Shown here piece after piece: positions 7,997-16,866 of a DNA stretch of 44,615 nucleotides (position 1 is its first letter; each line of letters opens with the position of its first letter). A model generated the notes under the pieces. It searched no databases. It saw only the letters and a list, made by a program, of their open reading frames with translations, and was not told where the DNA came from. The stretch covers positions 1 to 44,615 of the forward strand of contig CAAELE010000031.1 of the NCBI GenBank assembly GCA_900756765.1. The letters are read 5' to 3'. This DNA comes from an uncultured Collinsella sp. Its GTDB lineage: Bacteria > Actinomycetota > Coriobacteriia > Coriobacteriales > Coriobacteriaceae. Made by a program: the position numbers and the translations under genes.

Positions 7997-10161
7997 TACG
8001 ACCCACCGCCAAAAGCTCCCACCAGCGTGGCAACATCGACAGTGAGCGGGATGGAGCCGCCGCCGGGCAGCGGGATCTCGGCGATGGTGAACACCGCGCC
8101 GCTGATGGTGCGCTCGACGTGATATTCCAAGGCCTCGCAAAGTGCCTTGGGGTCAGTCACGCCCAAGGGGATTTTTCGCAGGATATCTTGAGTTTTGGAG
8201 ATGCCTGCGATATCGGACCCCGGACTCTTGATGACATTGGCGGTATCGGTCAGCACCGGTTTTCGCAGACGCAAATCGCACGGTTCGAGTCCCAGCGCCG
8301 CCACGGAGGACGAGACGGTGTCACCGAGCCAGGACGCGATGGAGCCCAACGCGCCGCTACTCCCTCCCAAGCCACCGATCAGCTCTCCCATAAGCTCGTC
8401 GGCCGCACCCTGGATGTCTCCGTACCCCACAAGCAGGCGGCCCCAAACATCCATAACGCCATCGAGCACGCCGGCAACGCCGCCCGAACGCTCCTCCAGC
8501 GTCGAGAAGAAACGCGCGAGCACGTTGTTCTGCGCGGTCGCATCGTCGGGCGCCAGCACTGCAGCAGAAATTGCACCACGATCGCCAAGCTCAACTGCCG
8601 TGTTAAACGAAGAGTTGAGCTCGTCGGGACTGGAGATGGCGCCCGAGACCGCAAAGGCGACTACGCCGTTGCGACCGGGCGGGGCGATGCGCGGGCGCTC
8701 ACCAGATAGTTCTTTGATGGCGGTATCGAACGCATTGCCCGCACGGTCGGCTTCGTCCTCGGTCTGACGCTCGAGCTCAAGCTCCTTGTTGCGACAGTCG
8801 ACGTAGTCCTCCAGGGCGTCTTTAAACTTATCAAAGTGATACTCGAAGCCGTTTTCGATAGAGGTTGAAGGCGCCGCAACGGCACCAAGCGACGAAACGC
8901 CAAAATGGCATTTGCTGCATTTATCCTGCCCATCGTAATCGGCAACCGAAGCAAATCCGCTCGGCGTTCCTTTCTTATAGTTAGGACAGGTCGTCCCGTA
9001 ATGCAGATACGCCTTGTCATCGTTCACGCTCGTCGGCCACACCGCATCGGTATAGAGTTCCGTTGCCCGAACCTCATCAGAGTTGCGCGGCAGCAGCGGA
9101 ATATAGGAGGAAACCCTGTCTCCGTTCTCGGTTATATATGCCCGATCGACCTCCGCGCTCGCATAGGTATAGAACGCCTTACGCGCCGCAGACTCTGCCT
9201 TCATCTCGACACTCGATCCTTGGGGCTTCTCATTTGTCAGACGCCGATGGTAGTAGTCCTTCGCGCGATCAAGGGCAACCTGGGGCTCCCACGTAACGCT
9301 CGATGAGTAATGCGGATTTTGAACACCGGAGAGATCCGTTAGGCTTTTTGCGCGCTCCCACATACACGAACAGCTGCCGACCGAACCTTTATCCGACCCA
9401 CCGCAATCCGCAAGCCAGGCGCGCTCTTTGGCCTTCGCCGTCTCCTCCGATGCTTTTTGTAGCTCCTCGGCCGCGCGCTCCAGATCTTCCGACGCATCTT
9501 TAATGGTATCGGTCGAGATTTCGGATCCTTCGAGCGCAACAAAATCCGACTCGGATGTCCTGGGCACGGCAAGCGCCGTACCGGTATAGGTCACGCCGTC
9601 GGTATCCTGCGCCGATACTGCCTGCATGGCGCGCGCGGCAACCAGGTACGGCAAGGCGGTCTCGATCTTTTGCAGGCCCTTTGCCGCGCTTTTGGCAAAC
9701 TTGTTACGCGTTTTAATGATCTGGGTTCCCGTATCGATGATATCGCTGCCGACAACCTCGGCGCCCGGAATGAGGATGGCGACCAAGCCGGTGCCGATCG
9801 TGGCAAACCCCGCCAGGCCCAAACTCAAAATGCTCGCATCCACCACCGTGGCGGCCGTGTGATAGGACGACACCACGTTGGCGCCCGCCAGTGCACCGCT
9901 ATCGGCCGCCACCTGGGTGTCTCCGGCGCGCGACATGCTCCATATCGCCGCGGTCGACGAAAACAGCAGCGTAAGCACCACCAGAATGACAACCGCAGAG
10001 GAGAGCGTGGTATAGGCACCGTCTTCGATAAACAAGTCGATACCGGCACGGCCCATAAAGCCGCCCCGCTTGCGGCGAGCGCCTGGTCGACGGCGGGCCG
10101 CAAACCCTTGCGTCGCTCGCAGTAGGCAGCGCCTAATTCCATGCAGCAATCCATGAATCAT
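7996..10161 (-). CDS. Large TadG-like pilus assembly protein
   Basis: The 721-residue protein has a basic N-terminal leader, then GAYTTLSSAVVIL and a hydrophobic segment (about 52-75), followed by GDTQVAADSGALAGANV, the usual motif after the membrane helix of TadG/putative Flp-assembly proteins. The remainder is predicted outside the membrane. It has Ala/Glu/Lys-rich helical stretches (about 195-225, 460-490), scattered Cys pairs, and a CSKCH sequence at 415-419. ATG 10161 with a GGAGGGAG site was chosen over a longer frame. TadG-type proteins are thought to sit at the pilus base or tip. It is far longer than the neighbouring TadE-like proteins. Its exact function is unknown. Confidence 0.75.
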   Translation of the reverse strand: MIHGLLHGIRRCLLRATQGFAARRRPGARRKRGGFMGRAGIDLFIEDGAYTTLSSAVVILVVLTLLFSSTAAIWSMSRAGDTQVAADSGALAGANVVSSYHTAATVVDASILSLGLAGFATIGTGLVAILIPGAEVVGSDIIDTGTQIIKTRNKFAKSAAKGLQKIETALPYLVAARAMQAVSAQDTDGVTYTGTALAVPRTSESDFVALEGSEISTDTIKDASEDLERAAEELQKASEETAKAKERAWLADCGGSDKGSVGSCSCMWERAKSLTDLSGVQNPHYSSSVTWEPQVALDRAKDYYHRRLTNEKPQGSSVEMKAESAARKAFYTYASAEVDRAYITENGDRVSSYIPLLPRNSDEVRATELYTDAVWPTSVNDDKAYLHYGTTCPNYKKGTPSGFASVADYDGQDKCSKCHFGVSSLGAVAAPSTSIENGFEYHFDKFKDALEDYVDCRNKELELERQTEDEADRAGNAFDTAIKELSGERPRIAPPGRNGVVAFAVSGAISSPDELNSSFNTAVELGDRGAISAAVLAPDDATAQNNVLARFFSTLEERSGGVAGVLDGVMDVWGRLLVGYGDIQGAADELMGELIGGLGGSSGALGSIASWLGDTVSSSVAALGLEPCDLRLRKPVLTDTANVIKSPGSDIAGISKTQDILRKIPLGVTDPKALCEALEYHVERTISGAVFTIAEIPLPGGGSIPLTVDVATLVGAFGGGS

Positions 10162-10645
10162 AATCTCCCTCCAGCCATTCGGGACGCGATCGATACGAGA
10201 CGTCGACCTTGAGCTCGACATAGCCGCCCTCACCCGCGTTGCCCATGGCCTGCACAAATGCACCGATCACGGGCAGCGGCTTAACCTCGCCGGCAACAGA
10301 CACGGACGAAACGACGCCGGCACCGGCCCGCCCCAACTCGATATCCCACGACAGCGGCCCGCCGGCATGAAAAATCGAGACGTTGGGCACCGCGGCAAGT
10401 CTGCGGCGAGTGAACTCCTTAAGGTCATCGTCGTCCTCCACCGTCGTCGTGGTCATAAGCCGCGCGGTCTCGGCGGCAGCAGACTCCATGACCGCGCGCG
10501 TATAGAGCAGGCACACCGGCTGCAACGCGAGCAAGATAAGCGTCAAAAACGTCGGCAGCAAAAAGGCGGCCTCGACCGTAGACTGCGCCCGATCCTCGCA
10601 CGCGATATCAATACAGAGCGATGTCCTTGGCACCCGTCGCGGCAT
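10133..10645 (-). CDS. TadE-like minor pseudopilin
   Basis: The 170-residue protein contains EDRAQSTVEAAFLLP followed by a hydrophobic segment (LTLILLALQPVCLLY), the TadE signature, and a soluble C-terminal domain ending in VDVSYRSRPEWLEGDYDSW. The start is uncertain. ATG 10645 and GTG 10633 both lie inside the end of the upstream pilin gene, and neither has a clear ribosome binding site, so translation may be coupled. It overlaps the following TadG-like gene by 29 bp. The role in Flp pilus assembly is inferred from motif and operon position. Confidence 0.75.
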   Translation of the reverse strand: MPRRVPRTSLCIDIACEDRAQSTVEAAFLLPTFLTLILLALQPVCLLYTRAVMESAAAETARLMTTTTVEDDDDLKEFTRRRLAAVPNVSIFHAGGPLSWDIELGRAGAGVVSSVSVAGEVKPLPVIGAFVQAMGNAGEGGYVELKVDVSYRSRPEWLEGDYDSWIAAWN

Positions 10646-10826
10646 CGATAACCGACGACGGGGCGACGCCATGAGACGCTGCCCGCTCGACCAGTGCCGC
10701 CAAGCGCCCATCGGTGCCAGCGCGCCAAAGCCCCGCAATCGCCAGCACAATCGATAACAGCGCCACGGTGACGATGGCGTATTCGACGGTCGACTGAGCA
10801 GATTCCTCACACAGGACACCATGCAT
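10608..10826 (-). CDS. Small TadE/Flp-like pseudopilin
   Basis: This 72-residue protein reads MHGVLCEESAQSTVEYAIV and continues as one hydrophobic helix (about 14-34), with a short amphipathic tail. The size and EESAQSTVEY motif resemble Flp pilins, but the tail is unlike the main Flp of this locus, so a minor pilin is the likeliest role. ATG 10826 follows a GGAGGGG site lying in the end of the preceding gene. A longer frame upstream reads through that gene. Confidence 0.8.
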   Translation of the reverse strand: MHGVLCEESAQSTVEYAIVTVALLSIVLAIAGLWRAGTDGRLAALVERAASHGVAPSSVIDAATGAKDIALY

Positions 10827-10827
10827 T

Positions 10828-11391
10828 TCACGACCCCTCCTTTGACTCCGTTGTTTGCGGAACCAGACGCACGGCACGCAGGCGGCACGAGGCATCGCCG
10901 GCATCCGCGGCAACCGTCACCATGTCGACCCAGCCTCGCCCATCGCGCACGATGGCGCCCCATACGTTGCCCTTAATATCGAGATAGCCGCTCAGGGCGA
11001 GCTGGGCCGTGGGCACCTCACGGTAGGCGCGCAACAGGTCTGCCGCCGCCTCGGTCATCGGCCGGTCCTCGGACCATGCGAGTCGAACCGCGATCGCGTT
11101 GTCTGCAGACGGCTCCGTCGCGCTGGCGGCCCGCTCGTCGAGCGCCTGCAAAAAGGTACGAGCCGTGACGGCGGCATTCTGACCGCCCATATCTCCCGCG
11201 CCTTCTGCTTGTGACACCGCCGCCGAACCCGATTCCAAATCGGCAGTAGCGCCTGGACGCTGCTGTCGCGCAACACCCAGCCCCCAAAGCGTCACCGCTA
11301 TTGCCACGAGCAAACAGACGAGCACCAGCGGCGAACCAACAGGCTGCCTGCCTCCTACAGGCTGTTGATGCCGTCTTTGATCGCGTTCCAT
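10828..11391 (-). CDS. Single-pass membrane protein of the tad operon, unknown function
   Basis: The 187-residue protein has a basic N-terminus, one transmembrane segment (about 21-39, SPLVLVCLLVAIAVTLWGL) and an extracytoplasmic domain with Ala-rich helices and a final strand-rich part (IKGNVWGAIVRDGRGWVDMVTV). I do not recognise a family. The start at ATG 11391 overlaps the flp gene by 37 bp and has only a weak ribosome binding site; a GTG just before the membrane segment is the alternative. Its position between flp and the pseudopilins suggests a pilus assembly or anchoring role. Confidence 0.6.
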   Translation of the reverse strand: MERDQRRHQQPVGGRQPVGSPLVLVCLLVAIAVTLWGLGVARQQRPGATADLESGSAAVSQAEGAGDMGGQNAAVTARTFLQALDERAASATEPSADNAIAVRLAWSEDRPMTEAAADLLRAYREVPTAQLALSGYLDIKGNVWGAIVRDGRGWVDMVTVAADAGDASCRLRAVRLVPQTTESKEGS

Positions 11392-11588
11392 AGTTCTTCG
11401 ACTTTGCTCTTAAACGCGACGATGGCGATAATCGCGATCACCACGAGCACGCCGACCAAGATGGCGTATTCGGTAGTGCCCTGCGCGTTCTCCTCCCGCA
11501 ACAGCGCCTTGGCACGCTGGCGAGCGCGGATTGCCCGGCAAAATGCCCAGCTCCAAGCCTTGCCCGCAATGTCGGTCATCGTGTTCAT
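11355..11588 (-). CDS. flp: Flp-type major pilin
   Basis: The 77-residue protein has a 33-residue basic leader, then ENAQGTTEYAILVGVLVVIAIIAIVAF and a short charged tail (KVEELWNAIKDGINSL). This is the Flp/Fap class III pilin layout: the leader is cut before the hydrophobic helix, and the helix polymerises into the pilus. The conserved EY pair is present (TTEY). The residue at the expected cleavage point is Ala, not the usual Gly. The ATG at 11588 has a strong AGGGAGG site, stronger than most genes of this operon, as suits the major subunit. Confidence 0.9.
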   Translation of the reverse strand: MNTMTDIAGKAWSWAFCRAIRARQRAKALLREENAQGTTEYAILVGVLVVIAIIAIVAFKSKVEELWNAIKDGINSL

Positions 11589-11598
11589 GTATTCCTCC

Positions 11599-12240
11599 CT
11601 ACATCATCCCGCCTGCTCCCAGCAGCGGGCCCAATATGGACAGAAGCAACGCCGGCAAGATGAGCGTGCCGGTGGGAATCAGCAACTTGACCGGCGCGCG
11701 CTCGATCTCGCGCTCGACTGCGGCGCGATGGGCCGCACGAATCTCGCGACTTTGAGCAGCCAGCGTCTCGGCCAGCGGGGCGCCCAGCGCAAGCGCCTGC
11801 CCCACCGTGATGGCAAAGGTCTCGAGCGCCCTCACGTCCAAATCACGCGCGGCAGCCAACAGCTCGGCCTCGCGCGTCCCCACGCCCACCTGCCACGCCA
11901 TGCAAGCTCGTTCAAGACGAACGGCCAGCACCGACCGACGATTGGCACAGAAAATTTCGAGCGCCGCGTCAAACGAAAGGCCGGCAGAAAGCCCCAGGCG
12001 CACCACGTCGATCATCTCGGACACCTCACCGAGCGACACCCGCGCCGGGCCGCCCGCCCCAATCGCGCCCTTCATTCGCGCAGTCAGGGTATCAATCACC
12101 GAGTAGCCCGCAGCAATGACCAGTACCGCTTCACGCTTGCACGTCTCTGCAATCTTGCGAGCATCCGCACGCTCCAAACCTGTCGCGGCAAATACACTCA
12201 GGGCACACAGACAAGCCGCGGCCCCGACCAGGGCGCTCAT
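11599..12240 (-). CDS. tadC: TadC-like type II secretion F-domain platform protein
   Basis: The 213-residue protein is a polytopic T2SSF-family membrane protein. It has an N-terminal hydrophobic segment (1-19), a cytoplasmic helical domain containing DVVRLGLSAGLSFDAALE and GAPLAETLAAQSREIR, and a C-terminal membrane hairpin (LLIPTGTLILPALLLSILGPLL). Paired with TadB it forms the inner-membrane platform on which the TadA ATPase acts. The ATG overlaps the tadB stop as ATGA. It is shorter than many TadC proteins because little precedes the F domain. Confidence 0.88.
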   Translation of the reverse strand: MSALVGAAACLCALSVFAATGLERADARKIAETCKREAVLVIAAGYSVIDTLTARMKGAIGAGGPARVSLGEVSEMIDVVRLGLSAGLSFDAALEIFCANRRSVLAVRLERACMAWQVGVGTREAELLAAARDLDVRALETFAITVGQALALGAPLAETLAAQSREIRAAHRAAVEREIERAPVKLLIPTGTLILPALLLSILGPLLGAGGMM

Positions 12241-13163
12241 AGCTCCACCCGCATAATGCGCCGGATAACTACCAGGGCAACGACGTTGAGGGCAAGTCCC
12301 AGCGCCACGGCGCCCGCACCAGCCGGCGTCGCAAGACCGCGGCGAAAGTCTGCCGAAAGCAAAGCCAGTACCGCGCACATGCCCGCCGGCATCGCCGCAA
12401 CCATGTGTGCCGACATACGCGCCTGTGACGTCTTAACGTCCAGACGGCGTTTGAGCTCAATGCGCTCACCCACCATGCTCGACGCCTCGGACAGCAAGCC
12501 GGCAAGCGGAGCCCCGGTACGCTGCGATACTTTGAGCGCCAAGGTGACAAGCGAAAGGCCGGGGGCATCGATGCGAACGAGTAGGTCATCGAGTGCGTCG
12601 GTCGCCGAGATACCGCAATCGATTGCCGCCGCCACCCGCAAAAACTCGGTATGCACCGGCTCTTGCGCATGGGCGCCCACAAAGCGCATGCCCTGTGCCA
12701 GCGAATGCCCCGAGGCAAGCGACATGGATAACGCTGTGAATGCCTCGGGCATGGCCTCTTCTACATCATGCTGTTCGCGTCGGCGATCGAAGGTGTCACG
12801 CGCGGCGCCCACGCCAAACGGCGCCACCAGCCCCAAGACAAAGCCGATGGGCGACAACGACGCAACGGCCAGCAAAACGCTGCAGATACCGCTCGACAGC
12901 AGCAGAAATGCCAGACGAGCCGCGTTATCCTCAATAGCGAGCCCAAGGCGATCTGCGGGGATCAGCGACGCCCACGAGCGGGCAATCTTTGTCAGCAGGT
13001 CGTTTTCCGCCAACTCACGGGGCAGCTTCTCCGCCATCGATTCGAGCGTCTGGCGCGCCAGCTCCGCCGGTGGCATCCGCGGCACACGAGGCTCTGCCCC
13101 ACACGCCGTCGCGACAGAAAGCCCCGCCAAACCCCCTACGACGAGGGGCATAGCAATCTCCAT
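12237..13163 (-). CDS. tadB: TadB-like type II secretion F-domain platform protein
   Basis: The 308-residue protein has two adjacent membrane segments (about 83-118), a cytoplasmic T2SSF domain (EAMPEAFTALSMSLASGHSLAQGM, then LALKVSQRTGAPLAGLLSEAS) and a C-terminal pair of membrane helices. This is the TadB layout. It partners TadC and the ATPase to assemble Flp pili. ATG 13163 is preceded at the ideal distance by AGGAGG and overlaps the end of tadA by 28 bp. Confidence 0.9.
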   Translation of the reverse strand: MEIAMPLVVGGLAGLSVATACGAEPRVPRMPPAELARQTLESMAEKLPRELAENDLLTKIARSWASLIPADRLGLAIEDNAARLAFLLLSSGICSVLLAVASLSPIGFVLGLVAPFGVGAARDTFDRRREQHDVEEAMPEAFTALSMSLASGHSLAQGMRFVGAHAQEPVHTEFLRVAAAIDCGISATDALDDLLVRIDAPGLSLVTLALKVSQRTGAPLAGLLSEASSMVGERIELKRRLDVKTSQARMSAHMVAAMPAGMCAVLALLSADFRRGLATPAGAGAVALGLALNVVALVVIRRIMRVEL

Positions 13164-14464
13164 TCGTCCACCTCCTCTTGCGTGAGCGTTCCCGACCGCA
13201 AGCCCTCCGCAATAAACGGCGGCTCGCGGTCGAGCGTCCAGGTGCGTTCGGCGGCATCGAACGTCACGTAGCGTTCGAGCTCAACACCGCCCGACGCGCC
13301 GCGGTGAACCCCCGAATATGAGGCCACAAAGCGCCTGCCATCTGCATGACGCTCGGACATCACGATGCCGTCGAGCGCCATGGCGATCTGCTCTTCGATA
13401 AGCTCACTCGGCAAATCGATGCCGTAGCGCGCAAGCAGCGTCAGGCGAACCACGGTCTCCTGCTCGGTACCCGCATGGAGCGTGGTGAGCGAGCCGTCAT
13501 GGCCCGTGTTCATGGCCTGCAGCATGTCGCAGCACTCGGCACCGCGCACCTCGCCCACGACGATGCGGTCGGGGCGCATACGTAGGGCATTGGTCACCAA
13601 GTCGCGAATCGTCACCGCACCCTCGCCCTCGATTGACGCCTCACGCGCCTCCAGACGAACAACGTGTGGGTGATGTGCAAACTTGAGCTCGGCAGAATCC
13701 TCGATCGTCACGATGCGCTCGCCGGTGGAAATCTCGCACGACAGCGCGTTGAGCAGCGTGGTCTTGCCCGACCCCGTGCCTCCCGCAACCGCCAAGTCCT
13801 GCCGCAACGACACCGCGCACGACAGCAGTTGCGCATACCAAAGCGGCAGCGACCCCAACCCCACAAGCTCATCCAACGAACAGATACGGTCCGAGAACTT
13901 ACGGATGGTGAGGATTGGCCCGTCGATCGCCACGGGTGGAATCACCGCGTTGACGCGATAGCCCGTCTTGAGGCGGGCGTTGACGATGGGACTGCGCTCG
14001 TCGATACGACGGCCGAGCGGCGAGATGATGCGGTCGATGAGCACACGAATCTGCTCGTCGTCCTCAAACGCGTGCTCGATGGGATACAAAACGCCACTGC
14101 GCTCAAAAAAGGTTGAGCGACAGCCGTTGATCATGATTTCGGTAACGGTGCCGTCCTCGATGAGCGGTTGCAGCGGTCCCAGGCCCACCACGTCATCTAG
14201 GATCTCGTCGATGATGGTCTCACGCTCAGGCGTCGCCAAGTCGATCGGCTCTTCCACGTTGAGTGCCGCTTCCACCGCCGGACGCAGCTCAGAGCGGGCA
14301 AGGGCCGGGTCGACGTAGGCACTGATGCGCGCCACCTCGTCGTAGCCCATGCGGTCCATCACCGCACGCTTGGTGCGGCGTTTAACGGCACGGCGGCGTC
14401 CCGCATCAACGGGGGCAGCCGCGGCGGCCGCGCCGGCGGCTTTAATCCTCGTCTGCAGACTCAT
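13136..14464 (-). CDS. tadA: TadA/CpaF pilus assembly ATPase
   Basis: This 442-residue hexameric secretion ATPase of the VirB11/PilT class powers Flp pilus assembly at the cytoplasmic face. It has an N-terminal all-helix region, then VVGLGPLQPLIEDGTVTEIMING typical of CpaF, a Walker A box GGTGSGKTT (about residues 226-234), the Asp box IVTIEDSAEL, a Walker B-like RIVVGEVRG and the His box HDGSLTTLHA. All catalytic motifs look intact, so it should be active. The ATG overlaps the upstream tadZ-like stop as ATGA. Confidence 0.96.
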   Translation of the reverse strand: MSLQTRIKAAGAAAAAAPVDAGRRRAVKRRTKRAVMDRMGYDEVARISAYVDPALARSELRPAVEAALNVEEPIDLATPERETIIDEILDDVVGLGPLQPLIEDGTVTEIMINGCRSTFFERSGVLYPIEHAFEDDEQIRVLIDRIISPLGRRIDERSPIVNARLKTGYRVNAVIPPVAIDGPILTIRKFSDRICSLDELVGLGSLPLWYAQLLSCAVSLRQDLAVAGGTGSGKTTLLNALSCEISTGERIVTIEDSAELKFAHHPHVVRLEAREASIEGEGAVTIRDLVTNALRMRPDRIVVGEVRGAECCDMLQAMNTGHDGSLTTLHAGTEQETVVRLTLLARYGIDLPSELIEEQIAMALDGIVMSERHADGRRFVASYSGVHRGASGGVELERYVTFDAAERTWTLDREPPFIAEGLRSGTLTQEEVDEWRLLCPSS

Positions 14465-16110
14465 CGCGAATCACCCTCACGCGACCAGGGAAGACGGATG
14501 CGCGGGCGCTCGGTGCGGGTCGCGCGGTCGGCGACCATATCGCTCCAGGGACCGACGGCGCAGCCCAGCTCCACGAGCATCTCGCGCGTGGCCTCGCGCA
14601 CGCTGGTCGCAAAAGCGCTCGTCTGCCCCACTGCCTCGTCGGCGCGACCGAATGCCATGAGCGCGGCCAAGTCCTGACCGCCATCGGCGATGCGGATCTT
14701 GGAGCTCAGTGCGCAGGCGATCTCGAAGCGCATGGCGACGTCCTCGTCGGCACCGCGCGCACCAAACCGGTTGAACACGGCACTCATGCGCGTGCGTGGC
14801 ACGCCCACACGGCTCGCCAGCTCAATGACGCGCGAAGCGAATGTCGCGGACGATACTGCCGCATCGCCTACGACCAGGCAACGGTCGCTCGCCGCCACCG
14901 CGGCAGCCACGGCATCACCCCAAAAGACCGAGGTGTCGACAAAGACCACGTCGGATTCGCGACGCAAAACATCGAGCAATAGCTCCACCGGACGTGCCAT
15001 GAGCTCGGCCTTCTCGGGGGCCGCGACAGGTCCCCAGAGCGTGATGCCCGGGGCGACGCGCATCGATGCGGCCACGATATCCGGCTCGGCAAGTGCGCCC
15101 GCCGCCGACGGCTCGATAAGCGTCGCCATATCGTGCGGGGCATCGACACCCAGCAGATCGTATAGGTTTCCAAACATGAGGTCCAAGTCGAGCACAGCGG
15201 CACGCAAACCCAACAGCGATGCCGCATGTGCCATGGTGGCAACGATCGTCGACTTGCCGCAACCGCCCGAACCCGAAACGGCGCAGACGACCGGTGCCCG
15301 ACACGACGAAATCGAAGCGTCCGCCGACAGCGCGGGGGCTGACGGTGCAGAAACCGGCGACACGGACGCGGGCGATAACATCCCCGTCTCCCCCGCCGCG
15401 GTCACGCGCTGAGCCCAAGCCGGCATGGCAGGCTGCCCGGGCTGCGGTTCCGAAGCCAAAGACGCAGCGGCACGCGACTCGCCAGCCCCGGCAAAACCCT
15501 CGACCTCGTCGAGCTCATCGGCCAGATTTACGCCGTGCACGTATCCCATATCTTCAGCCAGAACGTCATCGCCATACGGTACCGGCCCTCCAGCGTCATC
15601 GTATGCAAGGGGGTCCCGGGGGCGCCGACCATGCTCGGCTTCCGCTTTTCCATATTCATCAACACGCGGGCCTCTTGTAGCGCGAGGCGCCCCGGGTTCC
15701 CTATCAACAAAAGCATCGGGCTCAATCGTCATGCGCCGATCGGAATCAACTGCTCCCTCACCCGCGCGCCCGTTGCCGCACAAACTGTGCGCAGCGATGA
15801 CCTCGGTCGCCCCCGCGCGAAACAGCCCTTCGATATCCGACGGGTCGAGTGTCTCGATCAACACGACGACGCGACTCACACGGCCCTCGGCCGTCAGGCG
15901 CGCAACGGTCTTCCGCACGTCTTCGGTATCGAACAGAGACGCCGCGATGATGGCGGCACCGCGGCGCGACGGAAACGCCCGCGCCATGGATACCAGCCCG
16001 TCCAGGTCGCCCACGCGAAGCACCTGCGCGCCCACATCGCGACCCTCGACTTCCTGCTGCAGCAGCCCGTAATCGCCGCACGCGCAGCACGCAAGCCAGA
16101 TCGCCTTCAT
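14461..16110 (-). CDS. TadZ/CpaE-like localisation ATPase
   Basis: The 549-residue protein begins with a receiver-like domain (about 1-115) without obvious phosphoacceptor chemistry. A long Pro/Ala/Glu-rich linker (about 135-265) follows, then a ParA/MinD-family ATPase domain starting VCAVSGSGGCGKSTIVATM with a working P-loop lysine. The first lysine of the deviant Walker A motif is replaced by Ser. VLDLDLMFGNLYDLLG follows, as in CpaE proteins. TadZ/CpaE proteins place the pilus machine at a cell pole. The ATG at 16110 overlaps the cpaB stop as ATGA; longer frames have no similarity. Confidence 0.85.
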   Translation of the reverse strand: MKAIWLACCACGDYGLLQQEVEGRDVGAQVLRVGDLDGLVSMARAFPSRRGAAIIAASLFDTEDVRKTVARLTAEGRVSRVVVLIETLDPSDIEGLFRAGATEVIAAHSLCGNGRAGEGAVDSDRRMTIEPDAFVDREPGAPRATRGPRVDEYGKAEAEHGRRPRDPLAYDDAGGPVPYGDDVLAEDMGYVHGVNLADELDEVEGFAGAGESRAAASLASEPQPGQPAMPAWAQRVTAAGETGMLSPASVSPVSAPSAPALSADASISSCRAPVVCAVSGSGGCGKSTIVATMAHAASLLGLRAAVLDLDLMFGNLYDLLGVDAPHDMATLIEPSAAGALAEPDIVAASMRVAPGITLWGPVAAPEKAELMARPVELLLDVLRRESDVVFVDTSVFWGDAVAAAVAASDRCLVVGDAAVSSATFASRVIELASRVGVPRTRMSAVFNRFGARGADEDVAMRFEIACALSSKIRIADGGQDLAALMAFGRADEAVGQTSAFATSVREATREMLVELGCAVGPWSDMVADRATRTERPRIRLPWSREGDSR

Positions 16111-16769
16111 CACTCGTCGCCTCCGCTCTTTTTGCCGCGCGCCGTGGCGGGAATCGTCAAGCTGACCGTTCCCTTTCCCGAGGCTCCCAGCAATTCCTTG
16201 ACGTCTTCGGGGTCTGCCGCCAGCGTCACCCACTCGATCTTGCCTTCACGCGTGGTGCCGGCATCTTCGCTGGTATCGATCACGTACGCTCCGCACAAAC
16301 GATCGGTCACGCCATCTTTTTGCACGTACACGTCCACATAGCTGCCCACGCCCGTGGCGCCGCCGACCGAGTGCTCGGCATCGACCGCCACCGAAACGGC
16401 AACCTTGCCTTTAGGCACCTCGAGCTTGTGGCTCTCGGCCTTGGTGTAGACATTGCAAATCACGGCGTTTTTGGGAATGCGCGAGGTCGTCACGTCGCCG
16501 CGCACCTGACGCAGCTCGGTCGCCGCATCACGCGGCAACAGACTCGCCAGCCATTCCTGAGTTATGACATTAGTCTCGTCGAGGGTCTCGCCCGCATCGA
16601 TATCGCGCGCCGCGACGCACACCTCAACGCGGTCGCCGCCGTATTTTGCCAAAGTCTCGGCCTGGGCCTGCTCGGCTTGCGAGCGGATCGACGAGCCGTA
16701 GACCATGCAGAGCGCCGCGGCAAGCACGCCCGCGACCAGACTGATGGCGATGCGCTTGCTCTTGTTCAC
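16110..16769 (-). CDS. cpaB: CpaB/RcpC-like SAF-domain pilus assembly protein
   Basis: The 219-residue protein has one N-terminal membrane segment (about 7-25) and an SAF domain (about 44-110: VEVCVAARDIDAGETLDETNV, then SRIPKNAVI), followed by a CpaB-type domain with VAVSVAVDAEHSVGG and VGSYVDVYV. In Gram-negatives it works with the secretin, but monoderms keep it without one. A GTG start at 16769 was chosen because GAGAGGAG precedes it at good spacing; the upstream ATG frame adds ten unlikely residues. It is the first gene of the operon. Confidence 0.85.
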   Translation of the reverse strand: MNKSKRIAISLVAGVLAAALCMVYGSSIRSQAEQAQAETLAKYGGDRVEVCVAARDIDAGETLDETNVITQEWLASLLPRDAATELRQVRGDVTTSRIPKNAVICNVYTKAESHKLEVPKGKVAVSVAVDAEHSVGGATGVGSYVDVYVQKDGVTDRLCGAYVIDTSEDAGTTREGKIEWVTLAADPEDVKELLGASGKGTVSLTIPATARGKKSGGDE

Positions 16770-16866
16770 GGCCGCTCCTCTCAAGGTAGCACCGGGCAAA
16801 TGCCCGTACCACCATTGTCTGGGCGACTAGGGCGCAAAGCGGCGCAATCGCAATCTTGGTTTTACG

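Noticed and set aside
8905..8925. A c-type haem attachment site in the TadG-like protein
   Set aside because: A single CxxCH in a cysteine-bearing pilus protein is weak evidence for haem, and no cytochrome maturation genes are in the window.
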